Positions 12,309 through 24,639 are shown, numbered from the stretch's first letter. The stretch is 64,000 bases of DNA from Spirometra erinaceieuropaei (GCA_902702965.1 CACRXP010000030.1:1406731-1470730); one strand, 5' to 3'. The notes: a model not told the origin generated them from the letters alone. Numbers and translations are program-made.

Positions 12309-12321
12309 AAACACATAAAAC

Positions 12322-13230
12322 TTGAATTAATATTTCCCCGGAATGAATTTGAAGCAAGCAAGGACAGCAGAATTTAATGGCACCACAAAATTTCGCGACC
12401 GCTTCTCAACTGCTGCCGGTCGTTGCATAACATTCGCGGCCAAAATTGACGGAGTAATCTGTTCCGAAAAAGCCCGTTATTATATCCTTACACTTTAGGG
12501 GCGGCAACATCTCAAATACCATCAAGCGGCGATTGAGATGCACTACTGAAAGAACTTACAACGCAGCTGAACTCGTCTTCTACAGTTCTACTAAGGCTAT
12601 CGAAGTTCAACGGGCGAAGGATGCCTTGCCATTGCACGCCACGTCAAATTGTGTTTACGAATTTACATGTACTTGTGGATGCCAGTACATTGGGCGAACG
12701 CAAAGGCAACTGGCAGCCAGAGCAGTTGAGCACCTGCCCAAATGGCTTCTAAAGCAGGAGAACAAGACTCCACGGTCTTCCATTACAAAACATCTCCTTG
12801 ATAGTGGCCATTCGGTTGACCCTAAGACGTCTTTTCGAGTATTAGTTCGAGCACGAACTACTCGGTTATTGCGCTACCTGGAGGCAGCCTATATACGGCG
12901 GGAGAAACCCGACCTATGTAAACAGTTAGACCACGTGGTCAACCTCAGCTTGCCCTGGTAGACCCGAGCCCCTTTTGAGTTTCGAAATCCCTCGGCATGC
13001 CTAGTTCCCCATTTTCATTCCCATGTTGCATTTTTAAGTTACCATTTTATCGATTAGTCTACGCACAGTACACGTTGACCTTGCTGTTTTACATCGATTT
13101 TCTCTGTCGAAATTCAAACCTTTGTACCTTTCTCACTTGTTATTTCTGTTATGCAACGACCGGCAGCAGTTGAGAAGCGGTCGCGAAATTTTGTGGTGCC
13201 ATTAAATTCTGCTGTCCTTGCTTGCTTCAA
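12322..13230 (+). mobile_element. Truncated Penelope-like element with inverted ends
   Basis: A 13-bp direct repeat, AAACACATAAAAC, lies at 12309-12321 and 13231-13243 and looks like a target-site duplication. Inside are near-perfect inverted repeats of about 82 bp (12349-12431 and 13148-13230, ending GCAAGCAAGGACAGCAG). They enclose the endonuclease end of a PLE reading frame. An inverted terminal segment upstream of a 5'-truncated copy is a known PLE insertion pattern. The near identity of the arms and the exact duplication suggest a young insertion. Reverse transcriptase is absent, so it is non-autonomous. Confidence 0.85.
12488..12961 (+). pseudogene. PLE linker and GIY-YIG endonuclease domain
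   Basis: The frame is open from about 12488, with no ATG at a sensible place, because this is the 3' remnant of a longer reverse transcriptase-endonuclease gene. Upstream residues FRGGNISNTIKRRL fit the linker that follows the PLE reverse transcriptase. Counted from the codon at 12533, CVYEF (40-44), the CTCGC cysteine cluster (46-50) and YIGRT (52-56) form the GIY-YIG core with the cysteines typical of Penelope endonucleases. KHLLDSGH and LEAAYIRREKPDL supply the conserved His/Glu region, and the frame ends in NLSLPW. An earlier stop and frame slip near 12490 separate it from further RT-like sequence. Confidence 0.85.
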
Positions 13231-13504
13231 AAACACATAAAACGCACCATAGCTGCAAACTAGTACCGAATCTCAATACGCCGAATCAATTTACAACATA
13301 TCGAAAGCGAATGTCCAGGACTCGGTTACTGAATCAATCGGACAAACATATTTACCTTTAAAAGTTGTCTGCTTACATATGCACATGATATTTTGAATAC
13401 TATTCATTTTGTGAAATTGCAGACCAAGTTCATTTTGTTTCGAAGGTCATCACGCAAGCATATATTTTTAATAGGCTGAATAGCACTGCCGAAATTGACA
13501 ATAA

Positions 13505-13815
13505 AGACTTGAATGGCCATATCTGACTTTAAGGTCATTGTTTGCCAGTTTTACTCAACCCCGAACTTTGGAACACTTAGGGCTCAATCCTGCAACCTGC
13601 TGTTTGGAAATCCGACGCTCCTAACCACTGGGCCACGGTCCTGTTTTCCTGTCGGTTTCGATCAGGGGTATACAATGGTGGAGGTGCGCTCGTCGATCGT
13701 GTTACAGAAATCACTCGTCCCGTCGTGCCTTAGAGCTCGCTCTCGTTCGAGTCCTGCCAACGGTCGTGAAGTGGCGCGTAATAGAGGCGAAATAGTATTA
13801 CCGACAGTGTTGCAT
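13505..13815 (-). mobile_element. S1 SINE, diverged near-full unit
   Basis: Minus-strand S1. The tRNA-related region, the ACTCGTCCCGTCGTGCCTTA block and the GTATTACCGAC end are recognisable with many substitutions compared with 491-829. The open frame across it is not a gene. Confidence 0.65.
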
Positions 13816-14164
13816 ACGGCCTAGGGGAGTGCTACTAAAAACACATGCATGATATTGGTCAAATAGACTTTTAACGATAATAAAAGACCGCATGATTGCG
13901 GATAATTTAAGTCCAAATTTGCCCTTTCTGTATGCGTTAAAATTGAAAGCAATACGTTTCCCACCCTCTGCTGATTATAGTCGGATATTAGGTCATGTAA
14001 GACCAATTTAGAAAGAATCCTGCATAATATGGTATTTTATAGATGGCTGGATTTTCGTAGACGGCCGAATGGACCCGCACAAAAAGGTCGGCATCTTGGT
14101 GTGGCTAAAACACCTCTGAATCTTTGAGCAGGGAAGCAGCATTACCACACTAACGAAGTCATCA
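13816..14164. other. Unassigned stretch
   Basis: Nothing recognised. Confidence 0.35.
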
Positions 14165-14396
14165 TTCTTGGTAGAAAGCACAGTTATTGCTTCTTAATTT
14201 CTTCAGAAAGCAACTGTGAACTTGGAATAAATCAGTATATTCTAGGTATACAGGTTCAGACCGAAGTGTTTGTGTATGAATATTTAGCACGAAGTCCATC
14301 AGCCACAGCAGTTAACGACGTTATATTCTTTGACTGTCGATAGGCAGCTAGTAGTATACTTTAGGGTGAGATTATTTCATGCTAACATTACCAGTA

Positions 14397-14695
14397 CTAT
14401 GGTAGGAGGCGCTCACCGATCGTTCATACGGAACTCACTCGTTCCGCTGTGCCTTAAGGGCCCTCTCTCGAGCCCAACCAGCAGCCGCACAGCGGCGCAT
14501 GATATAGGCAGAATGGTATTACCGACAAAGACAAGGGAGACTGGAATGGCCATTTCTGGCTTATTAGCCGTCGTCAGCCAGTCATACCCAAGCCCGAAGT
14601 GTGGAACACTCGAACCTCGAACTCGCTACCTGTTCGTTAGAAGTCCACGCCTCTACTCACTGGGTCACGAGCCCGTTGCCCTGTCGGTACAAGTA
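14397..14695 (-). mobile_element. S1 SINE, circularly permuted single unit
   Basis: The sequence is close to 491-829, but the break point differs. It starts in the GCGCTCACCGATCG block and ends in the GTTGCCCTGTCGGT block, so the normal unit ends are joined in the middle (CGCATGATATAGGCAGAATGG). A permuted monomer needs a tandem array or circular template as its source. Confidence 0.75.
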
Positions 14696-14699
14696 CAAG

Positions 14700-14776
14700 C
14701 ACATACACGCGTGTTTCGCCGATATTCTGCCGCTGCATGAGACAGCTGCGAGTGGTCCGGCTCATCAGTGGGTCTA
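14700..14776 (-). ncRNA. Hammerhead ribozyme, family 2, minus strand
   Basis: On the minus strand: CTGATGA, helix II GCCG/CGGC closing a long loop, GAAAC, a helix III palindrome ACACGCGTGT, and then A (a GUA cleavage triplet). All core boxes are present. Helix I is weak (CCCA against TGTG). Part of the inverted pair with 14877-14956. Confidence 0.65.
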
Positions 14777-14876
14777 AGCCAATAGACCTAGAATACAATA
14801 ATCTACTCCAAGTTCGCAGTTAATTTCTGAGGAGATTAAAAAGTAAATGTTACCAGAAAGCATACGGCGAATGCTG

Positions 14877-14956
14877 AGGGACCCATTGATGAGCTGACTC
14901 CCTCGCGGCTGCGTTATGCAGTGGCAGAATATCGGCGAAACACGCGAGTATGGGCT
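14877..14956 (+). ncRNA. Hammerhead-like motif, family 2, plus strand (core mutated)
   Basis: The order matches its minus partner, with helix I CCCA/TGGG intact, helix II GCTGA/TCGGC and GAAAC at 14938. The first box reads TTGATGA instead of CTGATGA, and the helix III palindrome is disturbed (ACACGCGAGT). Probably inactive. Confidence 0.5.
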
Positions 14957-14985
14957 TTTGGCTAGTACATTCGCTGATATTATTG

Positions 14986-15779
14986 AATCCGTTGCCTTAA
15001 ATAAAGCACAGTGCAAAATTCTAGTTACTGTCCCTTTAGCTACGTCACCTACGCTAAAGTGGAGATTGAATCTGACCGTCTTTCCATTATTTTCCTCTTA
15101 AAAAACAGGGAGTGCAGGCAGACAGGCTTACGTGTGTGCTACTATTTCGAAGCATACTTTGGCGCCTTTTCCAGCGCAGGACCGGCAGGGCTCCTAAAAG
15201 CCTTGAATGCCTACGGATATTCATGCCTGCTATCTCCTCTGCTATCGATTCGTGTAACAGGTTCGTTCTATCGTCCACCACGTTTAATTGTTTTGCACTT
15301 AACGAGCAAAATCCTGTCAGCATGTGCAAGTGCATGGACTCCACATAAAAAAGTCTTTATGGCCGACGTACATAGGCATTCATTCACGACGTTGTAATAT
15401 GGTAGTCGACTGACGGTCCTAAACTGTACTGCAAAGTGTCACTGTATGCAAACAGAAGAATATCTCTATATGCCTGCGCCTACACTCGAATTATGCAGTG
15501 ATCCTACCAACTTTCCTTCCCAAAAATTATTATACATAATTTGTATTGAACTGCTACACCCGTCAGGATATTATTACAGTTCGAGTTTCTTACATGCCAC
15601 TGTGGTAATAAGCCTACCAAAGCAATTTTATTAATTAGGATCCTCGGATTTGCCCTTGCAAAGGGAACTGAATTAGATCTGAGAAGGAAGCATGTATTGC
15701 CTCATAAATAATGCGATTTGTGGTCGCTTTATGGTACCGCTAGCACGAATTCGAGCAAGATTTCCTAAGTAATACATCT
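14986..15779. other. Unassigned stretch
   Basis: A 128-codon plus frame (15011-15397) and shadow frames have no motif. No repeat was recognised. Confidence 0.35.
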
Positions 15780-16055
15780 AGAATTCACCAGATGACTAGC
15801 AGGCTAACGTAATTAAATGGTGTTGTGGCAGATTTCAAATAATGCACTAAGGCAGCCAGCTTACTGTATCAGATTTGGTGGATTCCAGACGTTGCAGTTG
15901 TTTCGGCGGGTAAACTTAACTCAAATGTGATTAAACTCGCGTCGTCCGGTAGGGCCTTGGAGTTCAGATGGCTAGGGCGTTGGCTGTACTAAAGCCTACC
16001 CTTTGCTGTCGTGAACTCAAATCCTACCTAGGCGCAGAGTTTTTCACAGTTTCTT
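15780..16055. repeat. tRNA-Ser-like repeat unit, decayed inverted copy
   Basis: The left part (about 15780-15845) is minus-strand unit leader. From about 15850 a plus-strand unit follows, with CAGATTTGGTGGATTCCAGA, the CTCGCGTCGTCCGG leader block and a decayed tRNA-like segment at about 15960-16040 with loop GTACTAA. The B box has lost its consensus. This is the same family as the palindromes at 34.9 and 38.7 kb. Confidence 0.65.
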
Positions 16056-16744
16056 CAAAGTGAACCTTTATTATGTAACGTTCCCCAAGTAGATGAGAAT
16101 GCGACTGAGCTGGGTTTGAGAGTGAAATCCTCCAGGAGAGCGAGAGACGGAGAGAGTTTTGTGGTCAACGCTGTCTCCCTTGTCTAGACAGATGATGGAG
16201 CACTTAGACTAGTCAACAGTTTCGTAAAGCAAATATTGAAGGGTGAAACCGGCAGTTCTAACTTATAGGCATATAGTGCCTTTATCTATATTTTTGGATT
16301 ACTATGGAATCAGCGAAAGATCAGGATGGAGATTAGGCTGTTAGTACAACAGATAGTTAAGAAAGGCCCTCCGTACGGATTCTGCCCATTTCTGGTACAC
16401 CTAAAGATATCCGGCGCCTGAAAGTATATCATCGATGATGACTGCTTCCCGCTCACCTAATTTAGCTTTCTTTCCAGTTACCGAAATAAGGATGCTAAGG
16501 AGGATCTGTAACGACACCTGGCAAGTTTCATCCTCTTCTCTACCAATTATATACGGTGTCCGTATACTACGCTGATCTGAAGGGTAACATTTTTTCGCAT
16601 TTCATCTTGTTCCGAGATGATCTGTGCTTTCCGATAGCGCAGAAAAGCACTGCTGAAAACGTGCGCGGAGATGGTCTGACGTGTCATCACTACACGTGGC
16701 TGCCGTGCTTAATTTCCGAAGAAACTAATGAAACAATAGACTAC
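16056..16744. other. Unassigned stretch
   Basis: No gene or repeat recognised. Confidence 0.35.
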
Positions 16745-16872
16745 TTCAGGCCTGAATGTTTGAGCTGCAATCCATCGCCTACTGCGGAATAACCGCATAA
16801 TATTCATAGCCCGCCAACAGGCAGCAGGTAGTACACAGTTGTGCAATCATTTACCATGCTAACAACACAAGC
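16745..16872 (-). repeat. Retrozyme family 2 body fragment
   Basis: The minus-strand match to the region between the two hammerheads at 46.3-46.4 kb includes GCGGTTATTCCGCAGTAG, TGCTGCCTGTTGGCGG and GGTAAATGATTGCAC. The ribozyme itself is not included. Confidence 0.65.
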
Positions 16873-19239
16873 ATCTCTGTTGCCAGTATGCTAAGTAATT
16901 ATATACTAACTCGATATTCTCCGAAGGTATTGGAGTTTGGTCGATTATGACAACAAGTAGCCCTGACGATAAGCCGAATGAAACCATCATGGTAGAAAGT
17001 CCATCTTGTCCGCAGCAGAGCAGCATTTTCTGGGGGTCTTGCGTTTTCTATCGGGACGATTGGCCTTGACCGGACTTGCTTTTCTAACTGCCAAATTTAT
17101 AACCAAACAAAACGACAAAACATTTATGTCACGTATTGACTGACCTTGCGGGATCAGATTGTGCATTGGACCCAGTTTACTTAAACTTACACGACTCGCA
17201 CTGGAAAGCCCAGCGTCTCTGTCACTGTTGCCTTATCTTCTCACTTACATTCTGGTCTTGTTGGCTAGGGTTAACTTATCCTCTTTCTCCAAAGTCTCAT
17301 TTATTTCCAATGATGCATAATCTTCTCTCCCCAAGGGCCAGACAACCCACGTAGCCTGATGGTCGGTTTTGTTTACTAAACAAATTTTTATTAGATATAC
17401 AAATGTGCAGGTTTGAATATACTTTTTCGCCATCAGAAGTTTGCTAAAAGCTTTGTATTTATCCTCCTTATCTGTTTGATTTTGCTTCCAATAAAATCCG
17501 TCCTAACTTATCTATGAAGGTTAAGGTCCCTTGAACTACTAGGAGAATTTAGACGCTTTGCTAAATAAGATTGTACACTATCAAATCACTTTTTATCTGG
17601 ACTTTATTTTGCAGTAAATAAGGAAAAATATTTTTACGACTCGTGGTCCGACGGAAGCAAAAAAGTGGGAGATTTAACAGTTGTTGGACAGAGCACTTTC
17701 GTAAGGACTTACATATATTTTGGATTAGACGGGGACGTATAATTGATTGCAGTAGCGATTTGCAAGTATATTCAATTTCACTTAACTGTGCTCTAATGAC
17801 CCTGTACTAGGGCCAGAATATATGCATAGGTAGTCAGTAACCGACTTCATGAAAGACAGGTCAAAGTTCTTAACTATGCTTCCAGTAGGAAGGATTACAG
17901 AAGAAGATTTGTAATATTGATGAACTTGTGGCATAATTCTCTGATATTTTAGGCATGCTTGGACGATGGCTTTTGAGCACATTTTATTTCGGCCGCTTGC
18001 AAAGGCCATCTCCAGTAAGGATGTTCCTGTAAATTTAAATATCCTATCTTAAAACATGTATAAAATATTGTTTTTTTATCTGGTACAAAGTCATGTTCCC
18101 TTTAAAATGCACATCCCATAAAAGGAAATTTTTATTTTTAACAATGTATTTTCGTTCAAGAATGACTTTTAAACTAGACCTCCGTCGCATGTGCAATAAG
18201 GTTTCCTAGTCTACAAGTTGTACGGCTGCTATGGAAACTCACAAATGTGCTCTTAGTTGTGACATTCATGAAGGGCATTACTTAACAGACAGATAAGGGG
18301 CTATTTAAAAGGACACTACACAGTCTTAAGAGATTGTTATTAAAAGAAATTCTACAAACAAAGGTAGCCTTACATCGGTTGTTTTGTTTAGAAAGTTGTA
18401 ATTTAATATCAGATCAGTGCATGAGCTGATAATTTGTGCATCTGAACTATATAGTCACTCTCTATTTTGGTGTCGTTCCAGGCTACCGCAAGGAAGTAAA
18501 TTCAAAATTTAACACCCTCGCATGTCTGAAGTATTATGGGATTATTCCGAATGTTAATCAATATGAAAAGTCAACTTAGGCAGTCTTTCCTAATGGAAAG
18601 CATTTTCCAGATATACATCTACCATTCCATAACATCGATCAGTGTAGAGGAGTACAGAGAAGAGCATGACTAGCTTTTTGCGTCAACCAGAATGCCAAGA
18701 ATCGGCAACATTTTATAAAACAATAAATCATTCTACTCCATTAGACATGCCTCGTTAATACAATATGCATAGCAATATAATCGTAGACTTGCTCCAGCAA
18801 AACCCTATACAGACACAACGTCCATTTAGTTATTCCCGACGGAATGCGTTGTTATGTAGGCCTTTTATGTTTGAGGTGTTACCAGCCGTATGACTCATCA
18901 AGCAATTTGAGAGCTCTGTGTAGTTTTTTTCGAAGTACTTTTATTCCTCATAACCCCAGTCAGTTGGCGATAAGTTAATTAAAATGATAAATGAGTAATT
19001 AGACGCGCCATTTCGTCATCACACCTGACGTCTATTACAGTCACTTCAGCCCTGCTTTCAGACACGTGACGGCCGCAGTTTTTCCGTCCGGTAATTAGTA
19101 GTTTGACCAATAATGTTGGCTTAATTCTGACCCAGTACGGACAATTTCTTGCCGCAAATTCCATCTAACCAACCATCACTGATGAATTAACTCACTTTAA
19201 TTTCCCGTTTGAGTTCTTTTTGGTATTTTCCTATATCAC
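16873..19239. other. Unassigned AT-rich stretch (2.4 kb)
   Basis: No supported feature. All open frames are under 80 codons and have no motif. Confidence 0.4.
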
Positions 19240-19918
19240 TGAATTCCACGAAAGCCAATGTTGGCAATCTGACCTACTTGGCTGCGCATACAACGCCGCC
19301 GAGCTCATCTTCAGCAGTCCCACAAAGGATGACTTGCAATTGCATGCCACTTAAAATTGCCTACGAAATCACATGCACTTGCAGGTGCAAGTACATTTGG
19401 CAAACGCAAAGGCAACTGGCAGCAAGGTCACTTAGGCACCTGCTTAAGTAACTTCAAAACAGGAAAACAAGCCTCCTCATTCTCCTATCACGAAACACCT
19501 CCTAGATAACGCTCACTCCCTTGAGCCCCAAACATCCTTCCGGGCATTTGTTTAAGCGCGAACAACAAGGACATTGCGCTGCTTGTAGGCAGTCTCCATA
19601 CGGCGGTAGAAACCCGACCCATGAGGACGATTAGACCACGCGATCAGCTTCAGCTTGCTCTGATAAATCTCCGTCCTTTGATTCCCACACCACTTTTGCG
19701 TGTTGAATTCTCATTTTTTTCCAAATCGTCGTTTGAATTATCATTTTCGTTATTCAATCTGTGTGCTGCAAACGGTGGTCCTGCTGTTTTGCATCGATTT
19801 TTCTGAAAATTCTAACTGCTTTGTCTTTCTCATTCGCTGTTTTTGTTATGCAGCAATAGGCTGATGTTGATAAGCCGACATAAAAATGTGGATGCCAGTT
19901 AGTTCTGCTGTGTATGCG
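19240..19918 (+). pseudogene. Second PLE endonuclease remnant, frameshifted
   Basis: Residues YNAAEL-, CNCMPLK-like and CTCRCKYIWQTQRQLAARS align with the GIY-YIG protein at 12.5-13.0 kb, but over more than one frame and with a stop in the first part. The central Gly of the YIG motif is Trp here. Downstream, the TTGTTATGCAGCAATAGGCTG tail corresponds to the right terminal repeat of the first copy and ends near TTCTGCTGTGTATGC. No inverted left end was found. It is older than the 12.3-kb copy. Confidence 0.75.
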
Positions 19919-20225
19919 AATGTCAAATTCATACCGGCGAAATATGGCTCCACATTAAACTTCGCTATTTGCGTGCGAGGGGGGCGCAGGTTGTTAAGTT
20001 TCAAGTCCATCTTAATCATAACTCAAATGCAACCGCTGGCCTGCATGTCCAAGTAAAATACAAGGGGTCGCATATCGGTAGAGATAATGTCACCATATTT
20101 TGTGATTCAAACCGCGTGCTCATCTCCTCACAAGATTTGATGGTATAAGAAAAAACGAGACGAAAGGATCAGACCTAGCCAAATGGACGTAGTACTTAAC
20201 TGTAGCCTTTCAGTTTCCTTAGAAA
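19919..20225. other. Unassigned stretch
   Basis: Nothing recognised. Confidence 0.3.
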
Positions 20226-20460
20226 TTGATGCGAGCTTGAAGTAGGCCAGTATATTTAAGGTCGATAGGCTCAGACCCAAGTTTTTGTGTATGAATATTT
20301 GGGCCGAAATTCGTCAGCCACAGCGGATAACCGTGTATTATTCATTAACTATCGACAGACTGTGTCATGCCGTCAGCTTTGTTATGCAGCAGCAGAATAT
20401 CGACGAAACATGCGTGTTTGGGCTTTTGGCTAGTACCTGTGCTGCCGGTGTGGAATCACC
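20226..20460. repeat. Retrozyme family 2 remnant, inverted junction
   Basis: Minus-strand body sequence (GTGTATGAATATTTGG, CAGCCACAGCGGATAACCG) switches near 20370 to plus-strand ribozyme 3' half: ATCGACGAAACATGCGTGTT followed by TGGGCTTTTGGCTAGTACC. The CTGATGA box is lost, so the ribozyme is dead. Confidence 0.6.
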
Positions 20461-21193
20461 TTACCCTAAAGTTCTAACCTACCTCACTTGATCTAACTTT
20501 AACCGTTTGTGATTGACGCAGAGAACTGCGAGCATATGCAATAAGGCATGTACGGTAAGTCACGTCTGCACTTTTAGAAGACTTGCTCAGTCTTTAGAGG
20601 TTCTTTGCCTAAAAACTTCGAGCCAAAAGTATATCCTTTAAATTTCCATTTTACGTCGAGCGAAAGGTAGCCTTACGCTTCCGATGAAATCAAACGCTAT
20701 CTGTCCGCAGACATTATGTCGAACCGTCCACTTGCGCCCAAGCGCAGCAGCAGATAGCTGTCTGGATCAGACAGCGGAACGGTGGATGGGAGATGAAGGG
20801 GTGTAGTCGGCATTGCGGAACCCGTCCCCATAACACTTCAGCAAAGTCCTCACTCTAAAAATCTGTCGAGATTGAATCTATTACGGTGCGCCAAAAGTCA
20901 TGTCTTGGAAGACTGCCATGTGACTCGGTCCTCTCAGTACGGTCGATCATGTTGCAACGGGTTCTTTTGAATGTGGCCGTAAGACCACCCCATTGTTTCT
21001 GTGAGAACTTATCCCGGTCCTATGTGGCACGCGTATACGACCGCCTCTAGGCGTCCTAACCCTGTCTTTCCACCATGAAGAAAAGTATGCGAGATGATAG
21101 TGTTCGCCAGAACCTGTGCAATTACGCTACAACTCTGAAGTAATTCATGCACAAATCAGAGCTCAGTATTTACCGCACTGAGGGCACACGATG
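20461..21193. other. Unassigned stretch
   Basis: No gene or repeat recognised. GC content is a little higher than in the neighbourhood. Confidence 0.3.
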
Positions 21194-22187
21194 TACAATG
21201 CGTGGCCGATCTCATGTAATGTTCGCCGAAATTCTGAAATGTTTTTCGATTAGGAATGATTACTCAGGTGTGATTGTAATATTGATAAGCATGCACTGTA
21301 ATCCTATAGTATTTCGGACTCAGCAGAATGCCGGCTTTTGGATGCACTCCTTTTTCACCTCCTGCAGAAACCGCACTCTGCAAAAAATGATTACTTATGT
21401 GGCATGCATTTTTCGTATTGATTTTCGAGGGTTTTATAAATTCAAATATATTTTATAGAAAACGTGCACAAGATTATGCCTTCTTTTACTCGTTCGGTAG
21501 AAAATCACAATGTCTCCATATTTTATACCTAAAGAAAATGTATATTTAGATTTTAACAAAGTTTCTAATTATGAGAATTTTAAGACCGTGTGATGTCCGT
21601 ATATACAACTTCGCATATTTCCGTCTACCGAGGCTTATAATGAAATGTGCAACACAGTCCGGATCCATTGCAAAATTTAATTAACTCTATATCATATATT
21701 CTTAAAGGCATGAAGGAATATATGATTTTCCTAACCCAGCAAGTATGCACCGTGTAAAATGAAATCGTTAAACGCTAATGCAACGGCAGATCTGGCCCAA
21801 AATTATTCGGGAATTGGAAAACATTTTGAAAATCTAAATATACACTTTCTAGGTAAATAATATGAAGACGGTGTGATTTTCTACCGAATCAGTAAAAGAA
21901 GGCCTATTCTTGTGCACGTTTTCTATTAAATATATTTGAATTTATAAAGCCGTCGAAAATCAATACGAAAAATACATCCCACATAAATAGTCATTTTTTG
22001 CAGAGAGCGGTTTCTGCAGAAGGTGAAAAAGGAATGCATCCAAAATCGGACATCCTGATGAGTCGAAAATGTTATAGGATTGTAGTGCATGCTTATCAAC
22101 GTTACAATCCCACCTAAGTAAACCTTCTTAATCGAAAAACCTTTCAGAATTTCGGCCAACATTTCATGAGATCGGCCACGCCCTGTA
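21194..22187. mobile_element. Family M element M2, variant termini
   Basis: The ends are TACAATGCGTGGCCGATCTC and, inverted, GAGATCGGCCACGCCCTGTA, so the terminal block differs from the TACAGTAGGTGGGCTAACTC type. The inner arms (ATTCTGAAATG, GCATGCACTGTAATCCTATA, TCGTATTGATTTTCG) are the family M sequence. Long inverted arms surround a centre with no coding potential. This is a second subfamily of the same non-autonomous element. Confidence 0.75.
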
Positions 22188-24639
22188 CATCATTGTTCGT
22201 GGCCGTCAAAGTGACGTGGTACGCTAAGTAAGCCAACAGTTATCATCAGGTTCCCATGTTCGTTTTGGAACGAGGACGCCAGTAGGCCTAGTTCAACAGT
22301 CTGAAACCAAACCGCATTGCAAATTGGTAGAATTCGATATTAACGCTCATGGAATATAAGGCGGAAAAGCTAACATACAGAGAAGTTTATAAAATGAAAC
22401 TGAAAAGTTCGGACAAAATATGTCCCTCATCGGTGCATTTTGTGACTCCTGAATGGACAGAAGCTTGCAGCATGGAACTGAGAATTTTGGACTAATTGTA
22501 TCTCTTATTGGAGCATTTCGTAAATTCTGAATGGATGCGACATGAAGAAGGTCGCAGTCCCGAACCGAGGATATTATCACAGTTACAGGGTCGTCTAGCG
22601 GGATTTGCACACGCCACGACCTAAACAGTTACAAGAGATAGAAAGACAAAGTGCAAACATGGGAAAAGTAGCATAGACGCATAATGTTGGAATGAAATCC
22701 GTGTAGACGAAGCTATTAAATGTCTCGTCGGACAGAAAGTCCTCCGACTTCCCGCCTGACACGAAAGGTACAAGCGGGCCACCCAGAGGGATGGCGTCGA
22801 CCACGCCATATTCACTCAATCGCGATCATAAATGGTAGACCGACACCTCCACCCAATCTCCTTGGCCAGCCAATGGCGATCATGGTTCGCTAGAAGATCT
22901 TTAAACCCTTGAGTAAACGTCTGTGTCAAAGAAAAGTTTACCTATAGCAACCTAGAACCTTTATCCATTTCTACGATGCCAGCTCATGTGAACAGTAGTC
23001 TCATGGGAATAACTCGCGATTTTATAAATTCTACAGCCAAAGCCATTCCTTACGGGAACTTAGCTCGTCTAACTAGTTTCCTCTTTAATTTGGTCTCCTT
23101 GATTCTCCTCTTTGCTTGCCGGGTTAAGCAACAGAGCAGCTCATATTTAAACTANNNNNNNNNNNNNNNNNNNNNNNNNNNNNNNNNNNNNNNNNNNNNN
23201 NNNNNNNNNNNNNNNNNNNNNNNNNNNNNNNNNNNNNNNNNNNNNNNNNNNNNNNNNNNNNNNNNNNNNNNNNNNNNNNNNNNNNNNNNNNNNNNNNNNN
23301 NNNNNNNNNNNNNNNNNNNNNNNNNNNNNNNNNNNNNNNNNNNNNNNNNNNNNNNNNNNNNNNNNNNNNNNNNNNNNTTACTCAGGCGTGGTTCACCTCC
23401 TAAAATGGCTTGTGTCCTCCGCCACGCGATTTATGAATATGAACAGGAATCATAACTATTTTTTAGACTGGCTCATCGGTAGTTGCCGTAAAGATCAAAG
23501 GGGAACACCGCATTTACGTCTGAAAAATTTGTCTATGTCACTTGCATCTTATTTCACCAACTCGGTTTAAATTAATGAACAGAAAAGGTTATATATTCAG
23601 GGCTTTCGGAGATAAGACGATCGATTTCAGATTCTGGAAGGAACGTCTTGGGATTTAGTACTCTGAAAATCCCACTCAAGACGACTTTTTGGCATAGAGC
23701 TACTCCGCAGTCAGTGCTATCACACAAAAAAAATTATTTAGATCCGCAGCGGAATTGTGTAAGGATTCTTGCCATCATCATTATCATATATGTCCAACGA
23801 AATGACCCAATCATTCCTGCGGAAACATTGTCCAATCAGAGACCTCGGCTGCGTCATGGGCGGGATATGTAAAATGGACCTCGCGAACATGTTGCATTTG
23901 CAAGGGATTAAAACAATGTTTTGATTCTATAGGCTTTAGAGGATACGAGAGACTTGGAAAAATCTAAACACTTCCCATTAAAGCGTACTTATATATCAGG
24001 TCTCCCGTTCATTTCTTTGGCAGAATTATGCTTTTTAAATACGGCTGTTCCAGCTGGAAAGTTGTTTCGCACAACGCCAGTTTGGGATTAGGTGCGGCAA
24101 ATATCACCTCACTTTGCTCGAACTACGAATCTTCCAGTAGATTACAAGGGACCCGTTTTGTAAATAGCTTATCGTAATTCTGACTACGATTACGTTAGGG
24201 ATTTTAGTGTATTAAACAAACAACGTTTGTCTTCGTCCTTTCCACAGACCGCTGCGTATCCTCCTGCTTCGGCATTACCAAGAGAAAATTAATGTGGTGT
24301 TGTTTACAGCAGTCCTCTTCATCTAGGTGTCAGAAAGAAGATTGACAGCTGACCACTAAAATGAAGGAGACATTACTTTGCTGGAAAACACGAAGGCCAG
24401 ATCGCGGGTGGGATACTACCTACTGTGTACTGTCATCCGCGCAGCAGAAGTGTGTTTTGGTGTTCCATATGGTTTACAAGAGGTTTCCTAGCAATTGTAT
24501 TATTCCGGCACATAACCAGAGATCTACAGATGGTGGACAAGGAGAGTTAAAATAAATTCCATCTTAAAAAGCAACGATTTTCACGAAATCTATGTCTAGT
24601 TTATAATTATACTGCATCGCATTTCATTTGATTTACTTG
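22188..24639. other. Unassigned stretch with assembly gap
   Basis: No feature supported. A run of N at 23155-23377 is an assembly gap. The long frame that appears to cross it is an artefact. Confidence 0.4.

Larger units (their letters stand above)
14165..14985. mobile_element. Retrozyme-like family 2 inverted compound, interrupted by S1
   Basis: Minus-strand family 2 sequence runs from about 14165 to 14396, is interrupted by an S1 unit (14397-14695), and resumes at 14696-14848 with a hammerhead. The orientation then flips and a plus-strand hammerhead region follows (about 14849-14985). Homology to 46.2-46.6 kb is clear in the CATGCTAACA, GAATATTTAGC and hammerhead blocks. The repeated AGTAC around the S1 insertion could be a short target duplication, but I am not certain of it. 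Confidence 0.6.

Noticed and set aside
14330..14740. 136-codon frame
   Set aside because: It lies wholly in S1 SINE and retrozyme sequence; the same peptide recurs in other S1 copies because the DNA is repeated.
20370..20430. Active hammerhead at 20.4 kb
   Set aside because: The GAAAC half is present but no CTGANGA box or helix II partner precedes it.
22976..23455. 159-codon frame at 22976-23455
   Set aside because: Crosses the run of N at 23155-23377, so its openness is artificial.
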